Source: Alteribacillus bidgolensis
GTDB taxonomy: Bacteria; Bacillota; Bacilli; Bacillales; Marinococcaceae
Assembly (NCBI RefSeq): GCF_002886255.1
Contig: NZ_KZ614149.1
Coordinates: 3,100,001 to 3,164,000, forward strand
DNA: 64,000 nucleotides
Reading direction: 5' to 3'
The notes under the pieces were generated by a model, which searched no databases, was not told the origin of the DNA, and saw nothing but the letters and a program-made list of their open reading frames with translations. Positions 1-8,320 of this stretch are shown piece after piece; the stretch's first letter is position 1; each line of letters opens with the position of its first letter. Made by a program: the position numbers and the translations under genes.

Positions 1-293
1 TCAGGTCTTGGTATTAATACATCTTCACTGACGTTAAACCGCCTGCCGAAAAATTCTTCATATCCCATCAAATGCTGAACCGGGATTCCCTTCCCATAAA
101 GGAACACATCACGTTGGAAAGCTTCCCAGACATCTTCGTTCAATTCATCCCGCCTAGACAGATGAAAATCCGTCCAATCTTTTTGTAAATGATGCCGCAT
201 TAACACATCTGCTGCTCTTTGTTCTCTTCCGTTTTCTGCTAAAAAAGAAGAAGCCCACTTTAGGGCTTCATATACAAAGGCTGGTTTTTTCAT
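1..293 (-). CDS. prmC: Release factor glutamine methyltransferase PrmC, N-terminal part (runs off window)
   Basis: This is the first ~97 codons of the enzyme that N5-methylates the glutamine of the GGQ motif in peptide release factors. The translation starts MKKPAFVYEALKWASSFL and contains FLYGKGIPVQHLMGYEEFFG and the IPRP motif that in this family precedes the SAM-binding Rossmann domain. The catalytic NPPY motif would lie beyond the window edge. Its ATG overlaps the TGA stop of prfA (ATGA), so the two are translationally coupled, and its substrate is the product of the gene just upstream. This prfA-prmC pairing is conserved in Bacillus. Confidence 0.93.
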   Translation of the reverse strand, partial: MKKPAFVYEALKWASSFLAENGREQRAADVLMRHHLQKDWTDFHLSRRDELNEDVWEAFQRDVFLYGKGIPVQHLMGYEEFFGRRFNVSEDVLIPRP

Positions 294-1363
294 GCTTCGC
301 CCGCCTTTTCCATCATTTCTGCTTGTTCTTCTACAATGAGCGATTCAATAATCTCTTCTAGTTCCCCTTGTAAAATCTGGTCAAGCTTTTGAACCGTTAA
401 ATTAATACGGTGGTCTGTCACACGGCTTTGCGGAAAATTATACGTGCGGATTCGTTCAGACCGGTCGCCAGTACCAACAGCAGATTTACGATTTTCTGCA
501 TACTCTGCCTCTGCTTCTCTTTGGTACATATCATATATGCGCGCACGGAGAACTTTCATCGCTTTATCTTTATTTTTTATCTGCGATTTTTCATCCTGAC
601 AAGAAACGACAATTCCAGTTGGTTCATGCGTTAATCTTACCGCAGACATGGTTGTATTAACACTTTGTCCCCCTGGACCGCTTGAAGCAAACGTATCGAC
701 CCGAATATCTTTTTCATGGACCTCTACTTCGACTTCTTCTGCTTCTGGCAGTACGGCGACAGTAGCTGTTGACGTATGAATGCGTCCACCTGATTCGGTG
801 CTCGGAACACGCTGCACGCGGTGGGCACCGTTTTCATATTTCATTTTTGAATATGCGCCTTCTCCATTGATCATAAAAATAATCTCTTTATATCCGCCTA
901 GCTCTGTTGGACTTGCTTCAATCACTTCAGGCTTCCAGCCGTTTTTCTCGGCAAAGCGGGAATACATTTTGTAAAGATCGCCGGCAAACAAAGCTGCTTC
1001 ATCGCCTCCAGCTGCACCGCGTACTTCGACGATAACATTTTTATCATCATTCGGATCTTTTGGTAAAAGCAGCACTTTAAGCTCTTCTTCTAGTTTTTCT
1101 TTTTTATCGGAAAGTTCTTCAATTTCCAATTTGACCATTTCTTCCATTTCATCATCCATGCTCTCTTCTAGCATAGATTTCGCATCGTCAAGTTGAGACG
1201 TCACTTCTTTGTACGTCCGGTAAGTCTGTACTGTTTCTGCAATATCAGATTGTTCTTTTGAATATTCTCTAAGTTTTTTTGAATCATTAATGACTTCCGG
1301 ATCACTAAGCAGCTCATTTAGTTCATCGTAACGATTTTCTACGGCTTGTAAACGATCTAACAC
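290..1363 (-). CDS. prfA: Peptide chain release factor 1
   Basis: RF1 reads UAA and UAG stop codons and triggers peptide release on the ribosome. The 357-residue product has the usual family length: an N-terminal coiled-coil domain (about 1-105), the stop-codon-reading P-x-T tripeptide (PST, 187-189, in the context RVPSTESGG) and the catalytic GGQ (231-233, in SSGPGGQSVNTT). The P-x-T rather than SPF tripeptide separates RF1 from RF2. The start is GTG, preceded at a good distance by AAAGAGGTG. It overlaps prmC by 4 bases. In B. subtilis prfA directly follows tdk; here about 6 kb with five unrelated genes lies between. Confidence 0.97.
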   Translation of the reverse strand: MLDRLQAVENRYDELNELLSDPEVINDSKKLREYSKEQSDIAETVQTYRTYKEVTSQLDDAKSMLEESMDDEMEEMVKLEIEELSDKKEKLEEELKVLLLPKDPNDDKNVIVEVRGAAGGDEAALFAGDLYKMYSRFAEKNGWKPEVIEASPTELGGYKEIIFMINGEGAYSKMKYENGAHRVQRVPSTESGGRIHTSTATVAVLPEAEEVEVEVHEKDIRVDTFASSGPGGQSVNTTMSAVRLTHEPTGIVVSCQDEKSQIKNKDKAMKVLRARIYDMYQREAEAEYAENRKSAVGTGDRSERIRTYNFPQSRVTDHRINLTVQKLDQILQGELEEIIESLIVEEQAEMMEKAGEA

Positions 1364-1538
1364 AAGCGTTCACCTCTTTATCGGTTGCATAACAGTACTA
1401 TTATAATATAACATCTATCTGCCGTCAAAAGCAGAAAAAATTGTTGTCTACAGTATATGCACGTTTTTATCCATTGAAATAGGGAATAATACCTCCAAGG
1501 GTTTTAGGTTACATAGAAAAAAGGGGGCTATATATTAT

Positions 1539-2867
1539 ATGAATTACGTCGTAATAGGCGGCGTTGCAGCAGGAATGAGTGCAGCGATGCAAATCGTGAG
1601 AAACACAGAGAATGCTAACATTACTGCTCTTGAAATGGGAAATATTTATTCTTATGCGCAATGCGGCCTTCCCTATATTATTGGCGGCGCTGTAAAAAGT
1701 ACGGAAAACTTGATTGCAAGAGATGTAAAAACATTTCGAAAAAAATACGGCATTGACGCGAGAATCTTTCATCAAGTGACAGAAGTAAACACAGATAAAA
1801 AGTTCGTGAAAGGAAAAAACCTGGAACAAAACCAACCCTTTGAAATTTCTTATGATAAACTGCTAATTGCCACTGGCGGTTCTCCTATTATCCCAAACTG
1901 GAAGGGCCGTGAATTACAAGGCATTCATGCATTAAAAACCATTCCAGACCTAGAGAACATCATGGACGATCTTACCAGAGCCAAAAAAATTACGATTATA
2001 GGCGGCGGTTATATTGGTCTTGAACTAGCAGAAAATTTGATTGAAACAGGTTACAGCGTTCGCATGATTGAGCGAAACACCCGTATAGCAAAAATGTTTG
2101 ATGAAGACATGGGAGCTCTGATTATAGAGGAAGCTAAAAATCACGGCGTAGAATTGTGCCTGGGCGAATCAGTAGAAGCATTTAAAGGAAAGGATTACGT
2201 CGAAAAAGTAGTAACCGATGAAAACGAATATGACACGGATTTAGTTATTGTTGCTACAGGAATTAAGCCCAATACCGATTTTCTCAAAAGCACCGGCATC
2301 ATCTTACAGAACAACGGCGCCATCCAGGTGAACCCGTATATGCAAACAAATATTGATGATGTGTACGCTGCTGGTGACTGTGCCACGCAATTTAACCGTA
2401 TAAAAGAAAAAGATGACTATATTCCGCTTGGAACCCATGCTAATAAGCAGGGACGAGTGGCTGGTCTTAATATGGCTGGAATACCGAAAGCTTTTCAAGG
2501 TGTCGTCGGAACTGCTATTCTTCGTTTCTTCGACCTGACCCTTGCAAAGACCGGTTTATCTGAAACAGACGCTAAAGCCATGAATTTCCCTTATGATACG
2601 ATTACCCACGAAGGCACTCACATTGCCGAATATTTTGAAAACAAGAAAAAGCTTCACATGAAAATTATATATAGAACAGACAATGACATGGTGATTGGCG
2701 GTCAAGTCATCGGAGAGGCCGGTGCAGACAAGCGGATTGACGTATTAGCAACTGCCCTGTTTCACCGAATGACACTAGAAGAATTCGAAGACCTTGATTT
2801 ATCTTATGCGCCTCCATATAACGGTGTATGGGACCCCCTTCAGCAAACGATTCGGCGAGCCAAATAA
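1539..2867 (+). CDS. CoA-disulfide reductase-like FAD/NAD(P) oxidoreductase
   Basis: This is a 442-residue pyridine-nucleotide-disulfide oxidoreductase. The N-terminal FAD-binding motif is VVIGGVAAGMSAA, the NAD(P)-binding motif is ITIIGGGYIGLELAENL, and the second FAD motif is DDVYAAGDCA. A single cysteine in SYAQCGLPY (Cys42) is placed like the lone redox cysteine of CoA-disulfide reductase and of water-forming NADH oxidase. The C-terminal YAPPY motif (423-427) is characteristic of the CoADR group, where a tyrosine here helps hold CoA. I infer a role in thiol-disulfide balance (CoASH or another low-molecular-weight thiol). A GGGGG ribosome-binding site lies 10 bases upstream. It is the only plus-strand gene among the first five and is monocistronic. 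Confidence 0.88.
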   Translation: MNYVVIGGVAAGMSAAMQIVRNTENANITALEMGNIYSYAQCGLPYIIGGAVKSTENLIARDVKTFRKKYGIDARIFHQVTEVNTDKKFVKGKNLEQNQPFEISYDKLLIATGGSPIIPNWKGRELQGIHALKTIPDLENIMDDLTRAKKITIIGGGYIGLELAENLIETGYSVRMIERNTRIAKMFDEDMGALIIEEAKNHGVELCLGESVEAFKGKDYVEKVVTDENEYDTDLVIVATGIKPNTDFLKSTGIILQNNGAIQVNPYMQTNIDDVYAAGDCATQFNRIKEKDDYIPLGTHANKQGRVAGLNMAGIPKAFQGVVGTAILRFFDLTLAKTGLSETDAKAMNFPYDTITHEGTHIAEYFENKKKLHMKIIYRTDNDMVIGGQVIGEAGADKRIDVLATALFHRMTLEEFEDLDLSYAPPYNGVWDPLQQTIRRAK

Positions 2868-2880
2868 TCAGCACAAGCTG

Positions 2881-2978
2881 AGAAAAACTCGGCTTATCGT
2901 CGATTCCTTATGGCGAAAGCTGAAGTTTTACGTATACTTTGTTCCTTTAACAAAGTTAAAGCTTTCCTAAAGTATAAG
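2881..2978 (+). repeat. Two-hairpin intergenic repeat, copy 1
   Basis: Nearly complete copy of the ~98-bp family: left hairpin from AGAAAAACTCGGCTTATCG to GCTGAAGTTTT, right hairpin from GTATACTTTGTTCC to CTAAAGTATAAG. It lies between two convergent genes. Confidence 0.85.
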
Positions 2979-2980
2979 AA

Positions 2981-3050
2981 ATGGCCTTGATCATAAAGGT
3001 TGGTGCAGGGCGATACCTGCACTTTCCTCTTCCCTTTCGATCAAGACCAT
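2981..3050. terminator. Long nested hairpin between convergent genes
   Basis: Arms ATGGCCTTGATC (2981-2992) and GATCAAGACCAT (3039-3050) enclose a second stem GTGCAGG/CCTGCAC (3003-3022). There is no clean U-run on the plus strand. It follows the repeat directly and sits between the 3' ends of the oxidoreductase and the lipoprotein genes, so a bidirectional 3'-end or terminator role is likely but not proven. Confidence 0.45.
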
Positions 3051-3070
3051 GTTGATATTTTCTCCGGCAT

Positions 3071-3529
3071 TTATCCATTTAATACTTGAACATTTACTTC
3101 ATAACGAGGTAGTTCTTGTTTATACTGCTTCCTTAGCTCTGTCACCTTTTTCTTTTTTTCTTCTTTGCTCCAGGATCGATTGGCATTTGCATAAAGATAA
3201 GCATGCCTGCCGCCAAAGGTGACGTATATTGGTGAAAAACCATGCTTTTGTGCAATGTGTTCTACCATATCTTTATCACTGCCCTGTGTTTGCTTCTTTG
3301 TGGTCATCGATACATTGCCAGGCCCCTGATTATAATCAGATGGAGAGCTTCCATCTTGTGCCGGCCTCAGTACAGAAGAATTCGCTGGGCCAGGCCCAGT
3401 TAATGAATCCACCCATGGAGCGTGTTGACCGGCTGCTTGTTCCTTTTGGGCATCTGGAGAAAGGTCGTTTTGACAAGCAGACGTGCATAACAACATTCCA
3501 ACCATCACAGCTAAAGTTGTCTGTTTCAC
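3071..3529 (-). CDS. Small secreted lipoprotein, function unknown
   Basis: The 152-residue product starts with a lipoprotein signal peptide: MKQTTLAVMVGMLLCTSAC, lipobox TSAC with Cys19. Then comes a low-complexity linker rich in Pro, Gly, Ser and Gln (about 20-85) and a small basic C-terminal domain (about 86-152) containing IYVTFGGRHAYLYAN and a Lys-rich helix. The strand-helix-strand pattern is faintly like the YhcN/YlaJ sporulation lipoprotein domain, but I cannot confirm that. The start is GTG with AAGGGGG upstream. It lies just downstream of the anti-sigma gene, so it may be a third member or target of that operon. Confidence 0.7.
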   Translation of the reverse strand: MKQTTLAVMVGMLLCTSACQNDLSPDAQKEQAAGQHAPWVDSLTGPGPANSSVLRPAQDGSSPSDYNQGPGNVSMTTKKQTQGSDKDMVEHIAQKHGFSPIYVTFGGRHAYLYANANRSWSKEEKKKKVTELRKQYKQELPRYEVNVQVLNG

Positions 3530-3636
3530 TCGAGCAACCCCCTTGCAGAACTTTTTATTTTTCTACAGTTCTTGCATTTTTAGGGTTTCCAATTTAAAAA
3601 GCCTCATTCTTTACCTCTCAAGCTCACTCTTTCCTT

Positions 3637-4467
3637 TTACTCCCATTCCCATTCTTCCATGACTACTTGTTCTCTTGCTGCTAATCCATCGGCCATTTCA
3701 GGAGGACCATTTTGCTCCCATTTAATAACAGTTCCGTTGTTTTCTAAAAGAATAACCGAAAGATAAGCATTACCCGTATCTTCAAAGGTTGCAGCGTAAT
3801 TGCCAAACAATAGATTTTCATCGTGTTCTTCCTGAACTAATTCATAACCTTCTGCTTCGTATTCTTCTTGTATTTCAGTGATTTTTTCCTCCAGCGGCTC
3901 ATCCTCAGCAGAAAATTCCTGTATCGTCCAAACAGGTGATTCAGTTGGCTCCTGGTCTTCGGTAAACGCCGCATATAGTTGTATTTCTTTATCTTCTGTT
4001 ACTTCTGCTTCAAAATATTCTGGAATGTAAGTAGTAAACGAAAATCCAGGTTCATCGAGCAGTTTAAAGACAGCTGTTTCCTCCATGCCTTCATTCATAT
4101 AAGAAATATCTTTTTGAGACTCACGTGTCTCTTGCGGATCCGTTTCCGATTCCTCTGGCACGTTTTCATCGGGAACTTCCTCTTCTGTATTTTCGCGCTC
4201 CTCGTTTTCTCGTTCATCATAAGGAGCTTGTTCTGACCCTTTATCGCCATCGTTAAACGGCAAGTTAAATTGACTTACTGCTAGTAAACCAGCAATGGAG
4301 GCGGCCGCTACTGTTCCTGCTGCAGCTCCTAACCAAGAAAATCGGATTCTACGTTTCCCTTTTTCCTGCTTTACATGCGCCCAAATTCGATCCGGCGTGG
4401 TTTGATCCGGCATGCGGTTATATTCCTCTTTTAATCGCTTCATCTGTTCATCAAATGAGTTATTCAT
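3637..4467 (-). CDS. Membrane anti-sigma factor, partner of the adjacent ECF sigma factor
   Basis: The 276-residue protein has a short cytosolic N-terminus (about 1-42), one transmembrane helix (about 45-66, WLGAAAGTVAAASIAGLLAV), a strongly acidic, probably unstructured linker (about 75-130, rich in E/D/P) and an outside-facing C-terminal domain (about 135-276) ending EEWEWE. Topology and position, overlapping the sigma gene by 8 bases, are typical of anti-sigma factors. There is no zinc HxxxCxxC signature, so it is not a classic ZAS protein. I infer that the extracytoplasmic domain senses an envelope signal. The acidic linker fits a high-salt habitat. Confidence 0.75.
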   Translation of the reverse strand: MNNSFDEQMKRLKEEYNRMPDQTTPDRIWAHVKQEKGKRRIRFSWLGAAAGTVAAASIAGLLAVSQFNLPFNDGDKGSEQAPYDERENEERENTEEEVPDENVPEESETDPQETRESQKDISYMNEGMEETAVFKLLDEPGFSFTTYIPEYFEAEVTEDKEIQLYAAFTEDQEPTESPVWTIQEFSAEDEPLEEKITEIQEEYEAEGYELVQEEHDENLLFGNYAATFEDTGNAYLSVILLENNGTVIKWEQNGPPEMADGLAAREQVVMEEWEWE

Positions 4468-4996
4468 GGATCACACCTGCTTTCTCATACCGTTTCTTCA
4501 GCTGGTTTCTAGCTCTCATGACTCTTGTTTTTACAGCAGTTTCTGTCACACCGGTAACTTTGCTGATTTCCCGGTATGTTTGTTCATGAAAATAGTGAAG
4601 AATTAACGGGATGCGGTATTTTTCAGGTAAACTCCTTATCATGTCATGCAATTCCCATGTTTCTTCTCCTGTTTCCAGCTCGTCGAACAGTTTGCCATTG
4701 TCTTTTTCTTTCATCGCTTGAAGGTTGCGCTTTTGCCGTTTTTCTTTACGAATAAGATCTCTTGCTGCATTTAAAGTGATGGAATACAACCAGGTAGTGA
4801 ATGTGCCGCCAGAAAAAGTAGAAATGGAACGGTATACTTTTAAAAATACTTCTTGCGTTACATCTTCGACATACGGGGGATGGACTCCGATTTGAAAGGC
4901 GAACTTCTGTACCGTTCGATAGTGCCTTTCGATTAATTCTTGAAAGGCTTCCTCTTCTCCAGACCGGGCCCGTTGTATCAATTCATCATCATTCAT
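4460..4996 (-). CDS. ECF-family RNA polymerase sigma factor
   Basis: The 178-residue group IV sigma factor has region 2 (about 18-85, with VEDVTQEVFLKVYR and TWLYSITLNAARDLIRK) and region 4 (about 115-170, with LPEKYRIPLILHYF and a helix-turn-helix REISKVTGVTETAVKTRV), and lacks regions 1 and 3. It is followed with overlap by its likely membrane anti-sigma factor. It does not match B. subtilis SigW, SigX or YlaC closely enough to give a name. The regulon cannot be told from sequence, but an ECF-like promoter sits in front of the gene. Confidence 0.92.
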   Translation of the reverse strand: MNDDELIQRARSGEEEAFQELIERHYRTVQKFAFQIGVHPPYVEDVTQEVFLKVYRSISTFSGGTFTTWLYSITLNAARDLIRKEKRQKRNLQAMKEKDNGKLFDELETGEETWELHDMIRSLPEKYRIPLILHYFHEQTYREISKVTGVTETAVKTRVMRARNQLKKRYEKAGVIHE

Positions 4997-5041
4997 TAAC
5001 GGTCCCTCCGTTTTTATTTTTAATTATGTAACGTTATGTCG

Positions 5042-5065
5042 AACGATAAAGTAACAAAAACGTTG
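5042..5065 (-). promoter_or_regulatory. Possible autoregulatory ECF-type promoter
   Basis: On the minus strand CAAC (5065-5062), 16 bases and CGTT (5045-5042) lie about 45 bases upstream of the sigma gene start. This matches the general ECF pattern of a -35 AAC and a -10 CGT with a 16-bp spacer. The sites are short, so chance occurrence is possible. Confidence 0.35.
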
Positions 5066-5170
5066 CTTGTTATCATTAGTTTACGCCTATTTTTATTTTT
5101 CCAGGCTTTTATTATGCTAATAGCAACGAGAGCGAAAGCATTCTTTTAGCAAAGATAAACTTTCTAAAGT

Positions 5171-5208
5171 AAAAAAAATGCTTCCGCTGTAAAGGACAGC
5201 AGAAGCAA
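5171..5208 (-). terminator. Intrinsic terminator downstream of narK
   Basis: On the minus strand TGCTTCTGCTGT, loop, ACAGCGGAAGCA is followed by seven or more T. It lies about 105 bases beyond the narK stop. Confidence 0.85.
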
Positions 5209-5312
5209 CACAGGGATATTTTCTTAGGACTACCCTAAAATTATCTTTTGAGACAACCCCATACAAATACGAAATATATTTTATTGCCATTTTAGACAAA
5301 CTAAGACTTACA

Positions 5313-6758
5313 TTACACAGAAGCCATTTTTTGCTGCTCCCTTTCTTCTGTTTCTTGCTCAATAGCTTCATCTACTGGCTCTTCTAAGAAAAATGTGCAA
5401 ATTAAGCATACAATTGCCGAGCAGCCAATTACTAAAAAAAAGATGGCAGGATTTACAAAACTTAATACGGTCAAGAAAATAACTGAACCGACGTTTCCAT
5501 ATGCGCCAACCATTCCTGAAACCTGGCCTGTTACTCGTTTTTTAACTAACGGTACCATTGCATACACGGCCCCTTCCCCAGCTTGTACGAAGAAAGAACA
5601 GCACATAGTTAATGCTACAGCTAACCACAGCGGCCATGTCGAACCAATTAATGCCATCCCCATATATCCTAGTGCCAACCCTACCATTAATATAATTAAT
5701 GTTTTCTTCCGGCCAAATTTATCACTAAACCAGCCGCCGCTAGGACGTGACATTAAATTCATAAATGCAAAACTTCCTGCAATAAGACCAGCTTGAGCAA
5801 CTCCCAATGCAAATGTTTCTTCAAAAAACTGCGGTAACATGGACACTACGGCAAGCTCTGATCCAAATGTACAAAAATAAGCAAAGTTCAGAATCGCTAC
5901 TTGTTTAAATGAATATTTTTCCTTTTCAGGGACTCCTTCTCTTAAGTGATCTTTATTAACATTCCAAATTTTATAAATATTGAAAATGAAAAGAAATATT
6001 AATGTAAAAAATATAAGTATAGATACCGTTGAACTTATAAAATCCAAATCCTCGAGCCTGTAAGTTTGGAAAGCAAGAATACCAAATACCGGCAAACTCA
6101 TCAGCATCAAACCTACCATATCTCTGTAACTGGTAACCTCTAATGCACCGCTTTTCTTCGGACGTTTATAAGTTACACCTTCAGGAGTGTCTTCAACAAT
6201 ACGCATAAAGATAATACCATAAACAAGAGCAATAATACCGGTTAAAGCAACAGCATAACGCCATCCATCTTCTCCGCCAAAGATTACAGCAAGCGTTGGC
6301 AGCGTCATCGCTGCAGCTGCAGAACCGAAGTTCCCCCAGCCTCCATAGACACCTTCAGCAAAACCAACCCGCTGAGGAGGAAACCATTCTGCTACTAAGC
6401 GAATCCCAACAACAAAACCAGCACCAATCATAGCTAAAAACATTCTAGAAATCATTAATTGTGTAAAAGAATTCGATAAAGCAAATGTAAAACATGGAAT
6501 ACTTAATAGGATAAGAAGCCAGGAATACACTCTACGAGGTCCGAAACGGTCAACAAGCATTCCTATGAGCACTCGAGCAGGAATGGTTAAGGTAACATTG
6601 GCAACTGCTAATAACGCAACTTCATCCTTGGACAGTCCAAATACTTCCGTCAATGTTGTCATAAAGGGAGCCATATTGAACCAAACGACAAAAGAGATGA
6701 AAAAGGCTAAAGTGGTGAATCCTAGTATTTTCACATTCCCCGTGTATGGAGACTGCAT
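5313..6758 (-). CDS. narK: Nitrate/nitrite transporter, NNP family of MFS
   Basis: This is a 481-residue major facilitator with about 12 membrane helices. Both NNP signatures are visible: GVYGGWGNFGSAAAA in the first half and GMVGAYGNVGSVIF in the second, the Gly-rich helices that line the nitrate path. The MFS loop 2-3 motif DRFGPRRVYS is also present. I chose the ATG at 6758 because GGAGG lies 9 bases upstream and the family homology begins there (MQSPYTGNVKILGF); an in-frame upstream extension to 6899 has no support. NasA and NarK are not separable here. No nitrate reductase gene is nearby, and I saw no Fnr or TnrA box just upstream. Confidence 0.9.
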   Translation of the reverse strand: MQSPYTGNVKILGFTTLAFFISFVVWFNMAPFMTTLTEVFGLSKDEVALLAVANVTLTIPARVLIGMLVDRFGPRRVYSWLLILLSIPCFTFALSNSFTQLMISRMFLAMIGAGFVVGIRLVAEWFPPQRVGFAEGVYGGWGNFGSAAAAMTLPTLAVIFGGEDGWRYAVALTGIIALVYGIIFMRIVEDTPEGVTYKRPKKSGALEVTSYRDMVGLMLMSLPVFGILAFQTYRLEDLDFISSTVSILIFFTLIFLFIFNIYKIWNVNKDHLREGVPEKEKYSFKQVAILNFAYFCTFGSELAVVSMLPQFFEETFALGVAQAGLIAGSFAFMNLMSRPSGGWFSDKFGRKKTLIILMVGLALGYMGMALIGSTWPLWLAVALTMCCSFFVQAGEGAVYAMVPLVKKRVTGQVSGMVGAYGNVGSVIFLTVLSFVNPAIFFLVIGCSAIVCLICTFFLEEPVDEAIEQETEEREQQKMASV

Positions 6759-7083
6759 TTTATCTACCTCCTGTTTTTGTTCTACAATGTTCATTATAGA
6801 TAATATGGATTTCATATCTATTATTTGGTCAGGTATGCTAACAATAAATATTATATTTTCCTCGTTACGACCTAAGAAAATAATAAAAACATGCTGCAAT
6901 TGTGGCTGGTATAAAGCCTTTTTTGACAGAAACTACTTTTATTCGGAATGAAGTCATTTACTTGATTATTCAAAAAACTATTGTTGGAAGTTAAACTAGC
7001 TATTTGAGAAATTGCCTCCGATTCCAAATGCCAACTACCTTTATTCCTTTAGAAAAGGTTAAATTCTCATCATACAAAAAAAT

Positions 7084-7132
7084 CCTTTATATCGGCGGGA
7101 CAGATAATATCGTCCTTGCCTTGATATAAAGG
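7084..7132 (+). other. Strong ~18-bp hairpin in the narK-tdk gap
   Basis: CCTTTATATC (7084-7093) pairs perfectly with GATATAAAGG (7123-7132). Inside, GGC/GCC and GGAC/GTCC continue the stem round an AGATAATATC loop. Its 3' arm overlaps the AAAGGAG that would be the ribosome-binding site of the small ORF at 7141, so the hairpin could hide that site. There is no U-run. The rest of the gap (6759-7083) shows only a short degenerate stretch (7044-7075) resembling the right half of the dispersed repeat. Confidence 0.5.
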
Positions 7133-7140
7133 AGCTATAT

Positions 7141-7389
7141 ATGAACTCTATTTTTATTGAAAAGGGATTGAATCCATTTTTTCACTTACCAACTATTGGG
7201 GAATTGGCTTATCACCCAGCAGTCCGAAAAGTCTTGTTGGGGTTGTGTCATAATCTTTTTTCAAACAATATTCCATCTGCAAATATTATTCAGCTTTGTA
7301 TTAGATTGGCGGATTGGAATGACATTTACGGCATACTGGATAGTAGGAGTCATGTCCGCCAATTTGAATTTGTTCACCTGTATAAATAG
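7141..7389 (+). CDS. Possible small ORF, 82 residues, unknown
   Basis: The ATG is preceded by AAAGGAG at 7 bases, a good ribosome-binding site, directly after a strong hairpin. The product begins MNSIFIEKGLNPFFHLPT and I do not recognise it. Its last 89 bases overlap the 3' end of tdk on the other strand, and the C-terminal third therefore looks like antisense sequence. It may be a chance ORF or the damaged start of a lost gene. Confidence 0.2.
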   Translation: MNSIFIEKGLNPFFHLPTIGELAYHPAVRKVLLGLCHNLFSNNIPSANIIQLCIRLADWNDIYGILDSRSHVRQFEFVHLYK

Positions 7390-7873
7390 GGTTTGCATTC
7401 TCATCTACTCGCAAATTCATGATGGCTTTCTTTGCACAAAACCAGCATATTGTTTTCATTTCCTCAATTTTATCAGCGTAAAGCAAAAAATATTTACTGC
7501 CTTCAAATAATTCATTTTGAAAGTCATTTTTAAGACCAAACCCCATGACTGGAATATCTAGCTCATCAACAATTTGTGCAAACTGTAGAACATGTTCTTT
7601 ATTTAAGAACTGGACTTCATCTACCAAGACACAAAATGGCCGCTGCTCGTAATTTTCCACTACTTTAAAAACATTTGTTTCTTCAAAGATAGGAAGCGCT
7701 TTTCTTTTAAAACCTATCCTGCTCGAGACATAACCGACTTCATCTCTATTATCCAATCCAGAAGTAAAGATGAGGACTGGTTTTTCTTGTTCCTCGTAAT
7801 TATGAGCTACCTTTAAAATTTCAATTGATTTTCCGCTATTCATTGCTCCATATTTAAAAAATAGCTGTGCCAC
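7301..7873 (-). CDS. tdk: Thymidine kinase
   Basis: This type II thymidine kinase phosphorylates thymidine with ATP for the dTTP salvage pathway. The 190-residue product shows the P-loop GAMNSGKS (9-16), the Mg-binding DEVQ (85-88) and the structural zinc site as CWFC (143-146) and CRKC (181-184). Length and motifs are normal. It follows rpmE on the same strand, as in B. subtilis, but the usual next gene prfA is 6 kb away. Confidence 0.96.
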   Translation of the reverse strand: MAQLFFKYGAMNSGKSIEILKVAHNYEEQEKPVLIFTSGLDNRDEVGYVSSRIGFKRKALPIFEETNVFKVVENYEQRPFCVLVDEVQFLNKEHVLQFAQIVDELDIPVMGFGLKNDFQNELFEGSKYFLLYADKIEEMKTICWFCAKKAIMNLRVDENANPIYTGEQIQIGGHDSYYPVCRKCHSNPPI

Positions 7874-7952
7874 AAACTTCTCCCCTTAGTCCTTGGCTAT
7901 CCTGCATGTTTAGATTGTAAGAATCGAACCGTATAGAACCTATCACAGCGTT

Positions 7953-7992
7953 CCTTATACTTTAGAAAAGTTAAACATTCCTAAAGTAGAAC
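7953..7992 (+). repeat. Two-hairpin repeat, copy 2 (right half only)
   Basis: CCTTATACTTTAGAAAAG then TTAAACATTCCTAAAGTA match the right hairpin of the family; the left hairpin is missing. It lies between tdk and the rpmE terminator. Confidence 0.6.
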
Positions 7993-8028
7993 AAAAAAAA
8001 GACAGGCAAGTGGCGTTCCCTTGCCTGT
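7993..8028 (-). terminator. Intrinsic terminator of rpmE
   Basis: On the minus strand ACAGGCAAG, 9-base loop, CTTGCCTGT (perfect 9-bp stem) is followed by C and eight T. Confidence 0.93.
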
Positions 8029-8043
8029 TTCAGCCCGCAAGCC

Positions 8044-8289
8044 TTACTTAAGATTGTATTTCTTTTTGAAACGGTCGATACGTCCGCCTGTATCTGCAAG
8101 CTTTTGCTTCCCAGTATAAAACGGATGAGAATCGGAGCTGATTTCTACTTTAATAAGAGGGTATGTGTTCCCATCTTCCCACTCAATCGTTTCTTCAGAA
8201 CCTTTTGTAGAACCGCTCAAAAACTTAAAACCTGTGCTTGTATCCAAAAATACGACTTTTTTGTAATCTGGATGGATTTCTTGTTTCAT
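8044..8289 (-). CDS. rpmE2: Ribosomal protein L31, type B (zinc-free)
   Basis: This is an 81-residue 50S subunit protein. It has the type B features: MKQEIHPDYKKVVF start, the insertion around FKFLSGSTKGSEETIEW, HPFYTGKQK and GRIDRFKKKY, and no cysteines, so it cannot bind the zinc of type A L31. In B. subtilis the gene next to rho is the zinc-binding form, and the type B form (ytiA) is elsewhere under Zur control. I saw no Zur box here. The upstream region holds a structured leader candidate. Confidence 0.93.
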   Translation of the reverse strand: MKQEIHPDYKKVVFLDTSTGFKFLSGSTKGSEETIEWEDGNTYPLIKVEISSDSHPFYTGKQKLADTGGRIDRFKKKYNLK

Positions 8290-8320
8290 CGATTTTCACT
8301 CCTTCCGCCCTGCTGTCTTA

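Noticed and set aside
6759..6899. N-terminal extension of narK by 47 residues
   Set aside because: The ribosome-binding site AGGAGG lies at 6766-6773, inside the would-be extension, and homology begins after it.
6759..6960. Fnr or TnrA operator for narK
   Set aside because: No TGTGA-n4-TCACA or TGTnA-n7-TnACA in the upstream region.
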